A stretch of DNA of 64,000 bases from Actinomadura sp. NAK00032 (GCF_013364275.1 NZ_CP054932.1:7812001-7876000); one strand, 5' to 3'; positions 1 to 8,294 are shown, numbered from the stretch's first letter. A program made the numbers and translations. The notes: a model not told the origin generated them from the sequence alone.

Positions 1-601
1 TCAGGTATCCGAACAGCAGCCGGTTGGCGACGAACCCGGCCCGGTCGCCGATCGTCACCGGGGTCTTGCCGAGGCCCTTGACCAGGGCGGCGACGCGGGC
101 GACGGCGTCCGGCTCGGTCAGCACGGTCGCGATGACCTCGACCAGCTTCATCACCGGCGCCGGGTTGAAGAAGTGCACGCCGACGATCTTGCTGGGCCGG
201 CCGGTGGTGACCGCGATGTCGGTGACCGACAGCGAGGAGGTGTTCGTGGCGAGGACGGCGTCCTCGCGGCAGACCTTGTCCAGCTCGGCGAAGACCCTGC
301 GCTTGAGGTCGAGCCGCTCCGGCACCGCCTCGATCACCAGGTCGCACGCGCCGAGGTCGGCGAAGTCGGTGGTCAGCGCGACCCGGCCGAGGATCTCGCG
401 CTGCGCGTCCGCGGTGAGCTTGCCGCGCTTCACGGCCCGCCCGGTCGAGCGCTCCAGGTGCCCGCGCCCGCGTTCCAGCGCGTCCTGGTTCACCTCGACG
501 CCCACGACCGCGAGGCCGCCGCGCGCCAGCACCTCGGCGATGCCCGCGCCCATCGTGCCCAGTCCGACGACCCCGACCCTGCTGAACGAACCCTCACTCA
601 T
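1..601 (-). CDS. 3-hydroxybutyryl-CoA dehydrogenase, N-terminal part
   Basis: NAD-dependent 3-hydroxyacyl-CoA dehydrogenase (FadB2/Hbd/PaaH type), which interconverts 3-hydroxybutyryl-CoA and acetoacetyl-CoA in fatty-acid, butanoate or polyhydroxyalkanoate metabolism. Only the first 200 residues are in the window; the C-terminal helical domain lies beyond base 1. The Rossmann motif GLGTMGAGIAE is near residue 14, and the segments TNTSSLSV and GVHFFNPAPVMKLVE are family hallmarks, the latter carrying the catalytic His. It starts at ATG 601 and is divergent from the flavin oxidoreductase on the plus strand. Confidence 0.93.
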   Translation of the reverse strand, partial: MSEGSFSRVGVVGLGTMGAGIAEVLARGGLAVVGVEVNQDALERGRGHLERSTGRAVKRGKLTADAQREILGRVALTTDFADLGACDLVIEAVPERLDLKRRVFAELDKVCREDAVLATNTSSLSVTDIAVTTGRPSKIVGVHFFNPAPVMKLVEVIATVLTEPDAVARVAALVKGLGKTPVTIGDRAGFVANRLLFGYL

Positions 602-657
602 GATTCGCAGTCTTGCAGAGGGCGCGGGCGGCCGCGCTCCCGGGTACGACAGGGGAC

Positions 658-1641
658 GTGCGCCTAGGAATCTTCCTCCTCGCGACCCGTGCCCCCGGAC
701 AGGACCACCACGCCGCGCTGACCCGTACCGTCGAAGCCGCCGTCGCCGCCGAACGCGCCGGTTTCGACGACGTGTGGCTGGCCGAGCACCACTTCATGTC
801 GTACGGGGTCGTCCCGTCCGCGACGCTGCTGGCGGGCCATCTGCTGGCGGTCACCGAGCGGATCCACGTGGGGACGGCGGTGAGCGTGCTCTCCACCCGG
901 CATCCGGTCGCGCTGGCGGAGGAGGCGGCGATGCTGGCACTGCTGTCGGACGGCCGCTTCCGCCTCGGCGTCGGGCGCGGCGGCCCTTGGCGGGACCTGG
1001 AGGTCTTCGGCACCGGGCTCCCCCGCTACGAGCACGGCTTCGCCGAGTCCCTGGACCTGCTCCTTACCTGGCTGCGATCCGACCGTGTCTCCTGGGAGGG
1101 GGAACACTTCCGCTTCCGTGAGGTACCGGTCGTCCCGCGCGCGCTTGCCCCGCCCCCGGTGACGGTCGCCTGCACGTCCCCCGAGACCGAGGCGCTCGCC
1201 GCCGAGCGCGGCCTGCCGATGCTCCTCGGCATGCACGTGGACGCGGATGAGAAGGCCGCCGCCGTCGCCCGGCACGGCGACCCCGGCCTCCCGCACATCT
1301 CCACCCATGTCGCCCAGGTGGCGGACACCCGCGAAGAGGCCGTCAGCACGCTCATGGCGGAGATGCCCCGCTGGCTCGGCCCCGGCCTGGCCGGATACGT
1401 CGCCGTGGACGACCGTCCGCGCCCCTCCCCCGACCCCGTCGGCTACGCGCGCCGCATGTGCGGCATCCACCCCGTCGGCTCGCCGGACGACTGCGTCGAG
1501 TCGCTCGTGACCACGGCCGAGAAGACGGGGATCGGGCACCTGATCATGCTGGTGGAGGCGACCGGTTCCCGCACCGCCACCTTGGAGAACATCGCCCGCC
1601 TGGGCACCGACGTCCTCCCCAAGGTCCGCGCGGCCCTATGA
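658..1641 (+). CDS. LLM class flavin-dependent oxidoreductase
   Basis: Bacterial-luciferase-like monooxygenase of about 327 residues, expected to be an F420- or FMN-dependent TIM-barrel enzyme of unknown substrate. Typical segments are LGIFLLATR at the start, FDDVWLAEHHF near residue 40, and a long segment running from AMLALLSDGRFRLGVGRG. The start is taken at GTG 658, where similarity to the family begins. A TTG at 613 would add 15 residues and is less likely. AGGGGA lies just before the GTG, closer than ideal. The gene is convergent with the SCO5389-family gene. Confidence 0.85.
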   Translation: MRLGIFLLATRAPGQDHHAALTRTVEAAVAAERAGFDDVWLAEHHFMSYGVVPSATLLAGHLLAVTERIHVGTAVSVLSTRHPVALAEEAAMLALLSDGRFRLGVGRGGPWRDLEVFGTGLPRYEHGFAESLDLLLTWLRSDRVSWEGEHFRFREVPVVPRALAPPPVTVACTSPETEALAAERGLPMLLGMHVDADEKAAAVARHGDPGLPHISTHVAQVADTREEAVSTLMAEMPRWLGPGLAGYVAVDDRPRPSPDPVGYARRMCGIHPVGSPDDCVESLVTTAEKTGIGHLIMLVEATGSRTATLENIARLGTDVLPKVRAAL

Positions 1642-1685
1642 GCCCCTATGAGCCGCTATGAGCAGGGTCCGCGCGGCCCTATGAG
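1623..1685. repeat. direct repeat at the 3' end of the oxidoreductase gene
   Basis: GGTCCGCGCGGCCCTATGAG occurs at 1623-1642, covering the stop codon, and again at 1666-1685. The short motif CTATGAGC is repeated between the two copies. This looks like a local slippage duplication of the gene's last codons. Confidence 0.8.
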
Positions 1686-1686
1686 A

Positions 1687-1723
1687 ACGTGCGGCGCACC
1701 GAGAGGTTCGGCGCGCCGCACGT
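1687..1723. terminator. bidirectional hairpin between convergent genes
   Basis: An 11-bp perfect stem, ACGTGCGGCGC (1687-1697) with GCGCCGCACGT (1713-1723), sits between two convergent coding ends. There is no U-tract, as is common for actinobacterial terminators. Confidence 0.6.
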
Positions 1724-1742
1724 CACGGCGGAGGCGGGCGGG

Positions 1743-2129
1743 TCAGCAGTCGCGGAGTTCGGGAGACTGGTTGAGGATCTGTTCGCGGGCCGTCACGAAC
1801 GTCCGGTAGGCGCTGGAGTCGCCGGTCGGGAAGACGGCGACCCGGTGGCAGTTCTGGAAGGCCAGCTTCATGCCGAAGTGGCGCTCCATCGCACCGCGCA
1901 TGGCGTCGCTCGCGAGGACGCGGAGCAGCTGGCCGCGGGCCTGCTCGTCCGGGGGCGGGGTGAGGTTGTCGGCGTAGTCGCCGCCGTCCACCTGGAGCCG
2001 CGCCACCAGGCCGCTGATCATGTCCCACGCGTAGGGCAGGGACGTCTTGATGCACTCGACGAAGGCGGCGTCGCCGACCTCGCCCTGCTGCGCCGTCTCG
2101 AGCAGTTCCGGAGTCACGTCGAGAGACAT
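1743..2129 (-). CDS. SCO5389 family protein
   Basis: A 128-residue protein that I recognise as the actinobacterial SCO5389 family; its biochemical role is unknown. The family look is clear in PPPDEQARGQLLRVLASDA, the histidine- and cysteine-containing LAFQNCHRVAVF, and the C-terminus LNQSPELRDC. The start is ATG 2129, with AAAGGAA about 9 bases upstream; an upstream in-frame extension to 2168 lacks a ribosome-binding site. It has no membrane segment, so it is probably cytosolic. Confidence 0.82.
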   Translation of the reverse strand: MSLDVTPELLETAQQGEVGDAAFVECIKTSLPYAWDMISGLVARLQVDGGDYADNLTPPPDEQARGQLLRVLASDAMRGAMERHFGMKLAFQNCHRVAVFPTGDSSAYRTFVTAREQILNQSPELRDC

Positions 2130-2219
2130 TGCGGGGGTTCCTTTCGCCGGTGGTGGATGAACACCCACCCGCCGACGCTAATCACGGCCCCCGGAGAATT
2201 CCAGGCTTGACAAAGATTT

Positions 2220-2408
2220 TCATTCCGCTAGGCGCCACTTCGGGACGTCGCGCCGCGCCTCCCGCCGGGTGCCGAACCGCTCGGCGCGCTCGGCCCAGAA
2301 CTCGCGGGCCCGGCGCGCGAGCCGCGCGTCCCGCTCGGCCGCGGCCCGGGTCCGCAGCTCGCGGCTCCGGTCGGTCATGACCGACCGCATGATGTCGTGG
2401 TGGAACAC
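2220..2408 (-). CDS. small hypothetical protein, Arg/Ala/Glu-rich
   Basis: A 62-residue product of unknown function, rich in charged residues (RELRTRAAAERDARLARR), likely one or two amphipathic helices, ending DVPKWRLAE. The start chosen is GTG 2408, preceded by GGGAGG at a good distance; ATG codons at 2390 and 2378 are alternatives. It is divergent from the HEAT-repeat gene, and the shared spacer holds a tandem repeat. Confidence 0.45.
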   Translation of the reverse strand: MFHHDIMRSVMTDRSRELRTRAAAERDARLARRAREFWAERAERFGTRREARRDVPKWRLAE

Positions 2409-2494
2409 GGCCCCTCCCCCTATGTCCCGGGCCGCTCGGCACGACCCGACATCCAAGAGACTCGTCCTAAGGACCCCGCCCGAACATCGGCAGC

Positions 2495-2552
2495 ACGCCT
2501 TATCTGTGCCGATGACCACGCCTTATCTGTGCCGATGACAGCGCCTTAGACC
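2495..2552. repeat. 23-bp tandem repeat in a divergent promoter region
   Basis: Two adjacent 23-bp units (2495-2517 and 2518-2540) with the shared core CTTATCTGTGCCGATGAC differ at the last base; a third partial unit follows from 2541. Each unit carries TGCCGAT, which pairs with ATCGGCA at 2486-2492, so the array may also act as repeated operators. Confidence 0.75.
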
Positions 2553-2575
2553 CGCCGATCGGGCATGATCGCGGC

Positions 2576-3779
2576 ATGAGCGACCCGCTGGCAGGACTGG
2601 ACGGCATCGACTGGGCGGGCCTCGACCACGCCTACGGCTCGGCGGAGGACGTCCACCGCCCTGCTCCGCGCACTGCGCTCGCCGGACGAGGACGAGCGCG
2701 GCGAGGCGTTCAGCGAGCTGTTCACGAACATTTACCACCAGGGCAGCCGGTACCCGGCGTCGGCGGAGACGGTGCCGTTCCTGCTGGCGCTCGCGGCCGA
2801 CCCCGGCGCGCCCGAGCGCACCTGGCCGCTCTACCTGGCGACGGCGCTCGCGCTCGGCTTCGACGAGACGCACCTGCCGTCCGGCGTCGCCATCGCCGAG
2901 TGGCGGGCCGAGACGGCGCGGCTCCTCGCGACGGACGCCGAAGCGGAGGCGCGCAGGCTGGACGCGTGGGTCGCCGAGGCGAGCGACGACCGGGAACGCC
3001 GCAGCCGCGAGCGCGCCCGGAAGATGTTCGACTTCGGCTGGGCGCAGCGCACCGCCACGGCGGAACTCGCCGCCTACGACGCCGTCCGCGCCGGGCTGCC
3101 GACCCTGCGGGCACTGCTCGGCGACACCGACGCCGGCGTGCGCGCCACCGCCGCGTACGCGGTCGGCTGGTTCCCGGAGGAGTCCGCCGACTCGCTCGCC
3201 GCCCTGAGCGCACTGCTCGGCACCGAGCGCGACCCGGCCGTCATCACCAACGCGCTGATCTCCGCCGGGCTCCTCGACGGCCGGGACCTCCTCCACCGGA
3301 TCCGCGAGCACTTGGCCGGCACCGAGCCGGGCCCGCGCTGGGCCGCGGCGATCGCGCTCGCCCGGCTGGACGAGGCGGACGCACCGGTCATCGCGCGACT
3401 GGCGGCCTCCTGCACGTCCCCGCCCGAACTGGAGGCCGACTTCCTGAACGGCGAGGTCCGCCTCTACTCGGCCCTGAGCCTGGCCGCGCTGGACGAGACC
3501 CCGCCCGACGCGGTCCAGGCCGTCATCGAAGGGCTGGCCAGGACGTCCGACGCCGAGTCCTTCTCGATGGCCGAGGTCGTGCTCAGGCTGACGTTCGGTA
3601 CCCCCGTCCGCCCGCTGCCGCCGTTCGCCGACCTCACACCCGTCCAGCGGCAGGCCGTACGGACGATCGCCGAGCTGCCGCCCGACAGCTGGCGCTGGAC
3701 CAACCTGATGGAGATCCTCGACGCCTGGGGCGTCCCCACCGACCACGACGACTGCCGCCGGTACGCCGGTCTGGCCTGA
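2576..3779 (+). pseudogene. HEAT-repeat protein, disrupted by a one-base frameshift
   Basis: The first 26 codons from ATG 2576 read MSDPLAGLDGIDWAGLDHAY... and then the reading frame moves by +1 at about 2651-2655 (GTCCACC). From there TALLRALRSPDEDERGE runs without a stop to TGA 3777-3779. Correcting one extra C gives a single protein of about 400 residues made of Ala/Leu-rich helical repeats (for example RALLGDTDAGVRATAAYAVGW), typical of HEAT/PBS-lyase-like scaffolds. The only internal start giving a long product is GTG 2772. Either a real null mutation or a sequencing error could explain it. Confidence 0.75.
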
Positions 3780-3812
3780 AGCAGGCGTGACGCCGCACTA
3801 AGGTGAGGCAGC

Positions 3813-4493
3813 GTGCGTCTCGTTATCGCCCGCTGCAGCGTCGACTACGCCGGCAAGCTCACCGCCCATCTGCCGATGGCCCCCCGCCTGATCCTCATCA
3901 AGGCGGACGGGAGCGTGAGCATCCATGCCGACGACCGCGCCTACAAGCCCCTCAACTGGATGAATCCGCCCTGCTCGCTGCGGGAGGAGAGCTACACCGA
4001 CAACGGCGCCACCGCGCGCTGGACGGTCACGCACGGCAAGTCGGGCGAGCGGCTCATCCTCACCATCGAGGAGGTCCTGCACGACACCAGCCACGAGCTG
4101 GGCATCGACCCCGGCCTGCAGAAGGACGGCGTCGAGGCGCACCTCCAGGAACTGCTCGCCGAGCACATCACCACGCTCGGCGACGGCTACACGCTGATCC
4201 GCCGCGAGTTCCCCACCGCGATCGGCCCCGTCGACATCCTGTGCCGGGACTCCGACAGCGCCACCGTCGCGATCGAGATCAAGCGGCGCGGCGAGATCGA
4301 CGGCGTCGAGCAGCTCACCCGCTACCTGGAGCTGCTCAACCGGGACCCGCATCTCGCGCCCGTCCGCGGCGTGTTCGCGGCTCAGGAGATCAAGCCGCAG
4401 GCCCGCGTCCTCGCCACCGACCGCGGCATCGACTGCGTCACCCTCGACTACGACGCGCTGCGCGGCATCGAACACGAGGGCACGCTGTTCTGA
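3813..4493 (+). CDS. nucS: endonuclease NucS (mismatch-specific)
   Basis: 226-residue EndoMS/NucS, the nuclease that cuts both strands at mispairs and provides non-canonical mismatch repair in actinobacteria lacking MutS/MutL. The N-terminal DNA-binding domain starts MRLVIARCSVDYAGKL. The C-terminal RecB-like nuclease domain has GPVDILCRDSD followed by VAIEIKRRGEID, giving the D...ExK metal site near residues 147-165. Family members usually end in a sliding-clamp-binding peptide; here the tail is GIEHEGTLF. The start is GTG 3813, after AAGGTGAGG. Confidence 0.95.
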   Translation: MRLVIARCSVDYAGKLTAHLPMAPRLILIKADGSVSIHADDRAYKPLNWMNPPCSLREESYTDNGATARWTVTHGKSGERLILTIEEVLHDTSHELGIDPGLQKDGVEAHLQELLAEHITTLGDGYTLIRREFPTAIGPVDILCRDSDSATVAIEIKRRGEIDGVEQLTRYLELLNRDPHLAPVRGVFAAQEIKPQARVLATDRGIDCVTLDYDALRGIEHEGTLF

Positions 4494-4523
4494 CCCGTCC
4501 GCCTTCCGACCCGTCGCACACCG

Positions 4524-4659
4524 CCGACCGTTCCGTCCCGCCGACCGTTCCGTCCCGCCGACCGTTCCGTCCCGCCGACCGTTCCGTCCCGCCGACCGTT
4601 CCGTCCCGCCGACCGTTCCGTCCCGCCGACCGTTCCGTCCCGCCGACCGTTCCGTCCTG
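4524..4659. repeat. 17-bp x 8 tandem repeat downstream of nucS
   Basis: Eight contiguous copies of CCGACCGTTCCGTCCCG begin 31 bases after the nucS stop. The first seven are identical and the eighth has one C-to-T change (CCGTCCTG). As 17 is not a multiple of three, the array opens all frames, but none belongs to a recognisable gene. It contains no spacers and so is not a CRISPR array. Confidence 0.97.
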
Positions 4660-4685
4660 TCGGATGTGACGTGCATCATGGCGGG

Positions 4686-5093
4686 ATGACCTTCCAAGCG
4701 AGCGGCAGCTTCGACATCGAGGCATGGGACGCCGAGAAGCCCTACGAGGAGCAGGACGGCGGCAAGCTGACCCGCGTCCACGTCGGCAAGCAGTTCCACG
4801 GCGACCTGGTCGGCACGAGCACCACCGAGCTGATCACCGTGGAGACGCCCGCCGGCCCCGCCGCCTACGTCGGGATCGAGCGGGTCCAGGGCATCCTGCA
4901 CGGCCGCGAGGGGACGTTCGTGCTCCAGCACAGCGCGGGCAGCGAGGACGGGACGCCCGACACCCAGTGGCTGCGCTGGCTGATCGTCCCCACGTCCGGC
5001 ACCGGGGAGCTCGCGGGCATCCGCGGCCTCGGCCAGATCACCGTCACCGCGGACGGCGGGCACACCTGGACCCTGGAGTACACCCTGGACTGA
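4686..5093 (+). CDS. DUF3224 domain-containing protein
   Basis: 135-residue protein of the DUF3224 family, small beta-barrel proteins of unknown function. Characteristic stretches are FDIEAWDAEKPY at the N-terminus, the core GTFVLQHSAG, and GTGELAGIRGLGQITV near the C-terminus. The start is ATG 4686; the upstream Shine-Dalgarno is weak, and GTG 4671 would add five residues. The gene follows the 17-bp repeat array. Confidence 0.85.
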   Translation: MTFQASGSFDIEAWDAEKPYEEQDGGKLTRVHVGKQFHGDLVGTSTTELITVETPAGPAAYVGIERVQGILHGREGTFVLQHSAGSEDGTPDTQWLRWLIVPTSGTGELAGIRGLGQITVTADGGHTWTLEYTLD

Positions 5094-5123
5094 CGGGCCG
5101 CGGGCGGCCGGTAATGTGCTGCC

Positions 5124-5708
5124 ATGCCCCCGGTCACCACCGACACGACGCGCGAGCGGATCATCGACGCGGCCGAGGAGTGCTTCGGCCGCTTCGGCGT
5201 CGCGAAGACGACGGTCGAGGACATCGCCGCCGCCGCGCGGCTGTCCCGCGCCACCGTGTACCGGAGCGTCACCGGCGGGCGGGACGAGCTGATCCTCGCC
5301 GTGGTGGTGCGCGACCTGCACCGCTTCCTGGACCGGCTCGCCGAGCGGCTGCGCCGCGAGCGGTCGGTGCCGGAGGCGATCATCGAGGGCACCATGGACG
5401 CGGTCGCGTACGTGCGGAGCGAGCCGACCATCGCGCACTTCCTGGTGCCGGAGGCGGCGGGGCACATGCAGGCGGCGGTCGCGGGCGCGGCCGAGCACGT
5501 CCTCGCGCTGTGCTGCGACTACGTCCGCCCGTACTTCGAGCAGGCGCAGCGGCAGCGGATGCTGCGGGCCGACATCGAGGTGGAGGGGACGGTCGAGTTC
5601 CTCTTCCGGATCATCACCTCGCTGATCGTGATGGACCGGGACCGGGACGCCGACGGGCTGCGCCGCTTCCTGCGCACCTACGTCGTCCCGGTGATCGCGG
5701 CGCCATGA
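5124..5708 (+). CDS. TetR/AcrR family transcriptional regulator
   Basis: 194-residue one-component regulator. The N-terminal HTH (residues about 10-55) reads ERIIDAAEECFGRFG, then TTVEDIAAAARLSRATVYRSV, the classic TetR recognition helix. The C-terminal ligand-binding domain is alpha-helical with no motif that identifies the ligand. It lies alone between DUF3224 and the protease gene; its targets are not evident. Confidence 0.9.
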   Translation: MPPVTTDTTRERIIDAAEECFGRFGVAKTTVEDIAAAARLSRATVYRSVTGGRDELILAVVVRDLHRFLDRLAERLRRERSVPEAIIEGTMDAVAYVRSEPTIAHFLVPEAAGHMQAAVAGAAEHVLALCCDYVRPYFEQAQRQRMLRADIEVEGTVEFLFRIITSLIVMDRDRDADGLRRFLRTYVVPVIAAP

Positions 5709-5860
5709 GCGGGCGGCGGGACGGGCGGCGTGACGGGGCAGCGCGATCCCGGCGCCCGGAACTCCGGTGCGCGGGAACTCCGTTGAGCAGGTAGCTTCCG
5801 AGGGACGATCGGGCGGGACGGCGCGCCGGGGGAACGGCGGCGCGGTGAGAGGGGCCGGGA

Positions 5861-6682
5861 ATGAACGGGACTGCACACGAGGCGCGGGGGAGCGCGGCCG
5901 TCCGGCCGAGCCCGGTGTTCCTCGCGGTCGTGGCGGCGACCGTGCTGTGCGGCCTGATCGCCTGGCGGTACGGGACGATCCTGGAGAAGCCCGGCCGCAT
6001 CGCGGTGTTCGGATTCGTGATCTCGGCGTGGATCCTGTCGCTGTGCCTGCACGAGTTCGGGCACGCGTACATGGCCTTCCGGTCGGGTGACCGGAGCGTC
6101 GCCGCCAAGGGCTACCTGACGCTGAACCCGCTGAAGTACTCCGACGTCACGCTGAGCTTCCTCATCCCGGTCGTGTTCATCGTGCTGGGCGGCATCGGCC
6201 TGCCCGGCGGCGCGGTCTGGATCGACCGGCACGCGATCCAGGGCCGGCTGCGGCACAGCCTGATCTCGGCGGCGGGCCCGCTGTCGAACGCGCTGTTCGC
6301 GGTGATGCTCGCGGTGATCTTCAAGAACTTCGCCGACAAGGACCACGCGCTGTTCTGGTCGGGCCTGGCGTTCCTGGCGTTCCTCCAGGTCACCGCCGCG
6401 GTGCTGAACCTGCTGCCGATCCCCGGCCTGGACGGCTGGGGGATCATCGAGCCGTACCTGCCGCGCCGGTTCGCCGCGCAGGCGGGCGCGTACGGCGGCT
6501 ACGCGTTCCTCATCCTGATCGCGCTGCTGTGGCTGGGCCCGATCAACGAGGGCTTCTTCAACGTCATCTTCTACCTCACCGACGCGATCGGCCTGGACGG
6601 GTTCCCGTTCAAGGTGACCGGCTCGGTCGACAACTTCCCGATCGAACTCGGCCACTACCTGTTCCAGTTCTGGCGGAACTGA
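5861..6682 (+). CDS. M50/site-2 protease family membrane protein
   Basis: 273-residue integral membrane zinc metalloprotease. The zinc motif HEFGH follows a hydrophobic stretch (SAWILSLCLHEFGHAYMAF, near residue 66), and the second metal-ligand motif lies in LLPIPGLDGW near residue 188. Four to six hydrophobic segments are visible. These proteases cleave membrane-embedded substrates, but no substrate (anti-sigma factor or peptide) is adjacent. Start ATG 5861, with GAGAGGGG upstream. Confidence 0.88.
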   Translation: MNGTAHEARGSAAVRPSPVFLAVVAATVLCGLIAWRYGTILEKPGRIAVFGFVISAWILSLCLHEFGHAYMAFRSGDRSVAAKGYLTLNPLKYSDVTLSFLIPVVFIVLGGIGLPGGAVWIDRHAIQGRLRHSLISAAGPLSNALFAVMLAVIFKNFADKDHALFWSGLAFLAFLQVTAAVLNLLPIPGLDGWGIIEPYLPRRFAAQAGAYGGYAFLILIALLWLGPINEGFFNVIFYLTDAIGLDGFPFKVTGSVDNFPIELGHYLFQFWRN

Positions 6683-6710
6683 CCCGGCGAGCCGGCCCGC
6701 GAAGCGGCCC

Positions 6711-7349
6711 TCAGGGCCCGGCCAGGTGCCGGACGATCCGGCGCAGCTGCTCGGCGTAGCGCTCCCGGAACTCCGGTGACTCCGGGTCGAGGCCGAACAC
6801 GCGCCGGACGGCGTGCGGCATCGTGACGGGCGCCGCGGTCATCGCCATCAGCACCAGCCGCACCGCGGCCGGGTCCAGGTCGGCGGCCAGTTCGCCCTCC
6901 TGCCGGCGCCGCTCGACGTCGGACAGGTCCTCCGCGAGGCCGCACGGGTCGTCGTCCCCGGGGTCGGACGCGCCGCCGGCCGCGTCCAGGCCGCGCCAGG
7001 CGCTCAGCCGCGTCCCGCGCGGATCGTCCAGGATGTGGTGCAGGTACCCGACCGCGACCTCCTCCATGGGGAGGGACGGGTCGTTGATCTCGCCCTTGCG
7101 CGTGCCCCAGAGCGCGAGCAGTTCGCGGTACAGCCCCGCCTTGCCGCCGAAGTAGTAGTTGATCAGCTGCTTGTTCAGCCCGGCGCGGTCCGCGATGTCC
7201 TGGACGCGGGCGCCGGCGTAGCCCTTGGCGGCGAACTCGTCCAGCGCGGCGTCCAGCAGCAGGCGCCGCGACCGGTCGGCGTCGAGCGTGCGCTCGTCCG
7301 GCGCGGGGGCGCGGCGCGGCCGTTTCGTCGTGTCCGTCACGGCGCCCAT
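6711..7349 (-). CDS. TetR/AcrR family transcriptional regulator
   Basis: 212-residue regulator. The HTH is visible as LLLDAALDEFAAKGYAGAR then VQDIADRAGLNKQLINYYFG (residues about 30-75), followed by a helical ligand-binding domain. It is divergent from the NmrA-like reductase gene with a 66-bp gap, so it probably represses that gene and itself; a near-perfect dyad lies just before the reductase start. Start ATG 7349; a GTG nine bases inside is possible. Confidence 0.88.
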   Translation of the reverse strand: MGAVTDTTKRPRRAPAPDERTLDADRSRRLLLDAALDEFAAKGYAGARVQDIADRAGLNKQLINYYFGGKAGLYRELLALWGTRKGEINDPSLPMEEVAVGYLHHILDDPRGTRLSAWRGLDAAGGASDPGDDDPCGLAEDLSDVERRRQEGELAADLDPAAVRLVLMAMTAAPVTMPHAVRRVFGLDPESPEFRERYAEQLRRIVRHLAGP

Positions 7350-7395
7350 CGTAACCGCCCTGCTGACGCCGTCAACCATCCAGCTGTTTGACAAG

Positions 7396-7413
7396 TTCAT
7401 CCGTTTGGTTGAA
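7396..7413. promoter_or_regulatory. candidate TetR operator
   Basis: TTCATCCGTTTGGTTGAA is an 18-bp dyad with seven-base arms (TTCAtCC/GGtTGAA) and one mismatch, ending two bases before the ATG at 7416 and within the 66-bp divergent spacer. Occupancy would block translation initiation or elongation of the reductase transcript. A TTGACA at 7388-7393 could be a -35 element. Confidence 0.5.
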
Positions 7414-7415
7414 GC

Positions 7416-8246
7416 ATGTGCCGCATGATTCTCGTCACCGGAGCCACCGGAAACGTCGGACGGCACCTCGTCGCCGAACTGCTCACCGCCGGCGCGAAGG
7501 TCCGCGCGCTGACCCGCGAACCCGCGACCGCCCGGCTGCCCAGCGAAGCGGAGGTCGCCCGCACCGAAGACATGCCGCTGGACGGCATAGCGTCGCTCTT
7601 CCTCAACCCCGCCGTGTTCTGGCACGGCCTGGACGACCTGCTCCCCCGCGCCGCCGACCACGGCGTGCGGCGCGTCGTCATGCTGTCGTCCTCCGCCGCG
7701 CTGGACGACGATCCGTCGAACGACCTCGCGGTGCACCATCTGGAGATCGAGCGGGCGATCGAGGCGTCCGGCCTGGAGTGGACGTTCCTGCGCCCCGGCG
7801 AGTTCGCGTCCAACGCGCTCGGCTGGCGGGAGGAGATCCGCGCGGGCGAGCCCGTCCGCGAGGCGTACGCGGCGGCGCGCTTCGCCCCCATCCACGAACG
7901 CGACATCGCGGCCGTCGCCGCGAAGGCGCTGCTCACCGACGCCCTCGTCGGGGCCCGGCCGGTGCTGAGCGGGCCCGAGCAGCTCACGCAGCCGGAGAAG
8001 GTCGCGCTCATCGGCGCGGCGATCGGCCGTCCGGTGCGCTTCGAGGAGATCGGCCCGGAGGAGGCGCGCAAGGAGATGCTCGCGCGCCCCTACATGCGCG
8101 AGAGCATCGTGGACGTCCTGCTCGGGCGGCGCGCGAGCGCCGTCGACGATCCGACCGAGATCTCCCCCGAGGTCGAGCGCATCACCGGCCGCCCGGCCCG
8201 CACGTTCGCCGAGTGGGCCGCCGACCACGCCGACGACTTCTGCTGA
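7416..8246 (+). CDS. NmrA-like NAD(P)-binding reductase
   Basis: 276-residue atypical short-chain dehydrogenase of the NmrA/quinone-reductase-2-like group. The nucleotide-binding motif VTGATGNVGRHL lies at the N-terminus. The middle contains RVVMLSSSAAL and EWTFLRPGEFASN, typical of NAD(P)H-sensing or -reducing members. There is no YxxxK catalytic pair, as usual for this subgroup. ATG 7416 or ATG 7425 could be the start. Probably regulated by the divergent TetR. Confidence 0.85.
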   Translation: MCRMILVTGATGNVGRHLVAELLTAGAKVRALTREPATARLPSEAEVARTEDMPLDGIASLFLNPAVFWHGLDDLLPRAADHGVRRVVMLSSSAALDDDPSNDLAVHHLEIERAIEASGLEWTFLRPGEFASNALGWREEIRAGEPVREAYAAARFAPIHERDIAAVAAKALLTDALVGARPVLSGPEQLTQPEKVALIGAAIGRPVRFEEIGPEEARKEMLARPYMRESIVDVLLGRRASAVDDPTEISPEVERITGRPARTFAEWAADHADDFC

Positions 8247-8264
8247 CCGGCGGAGCACTCCGGG

Positions 8265-8294
8265 TAGGGCGCGGCGCAGGCACGCCGCGCCCTA
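8265..8294. terminator. bidirectional terminator hairpin
   Basis: TAGGGCGCGGCG (8265-8276) pairs perfectly with CGCCGCGCCCTA (8283-8294) over a six-base loop, between two convergent genes; its right arm contains the stop codon of the PadR gene. Confidence 0.75.

Noticed and set aside
2523..3746. Long open frame on the minus strand over the HEAT-repeat gene
   Set aside because: The sequence is Arg/Gly/Gln-rich with no recognisable domain, which is what high-GC antisense frames look like; the plus-strand frames have normal codon bias.
4524..4659. Possible CRISPR array
   Set aside because: Repeats are contiguous with no spacers and no cas genes are nearby; it is a simple tandem repeat.
4438..4725. 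Repeat-rich protein encoded by the 17-bp array
   Set aside because: Open frames through the array exist only because of its composition, without start signals or homology.
3798..5876. Open frame of 692 codons on the minus strand
   Set aside because: It spans nucS, the 17-bp repeats, DUF3224 and TetR in antisense and includes translated repeat sequence; no ribosome-binding site or domain.
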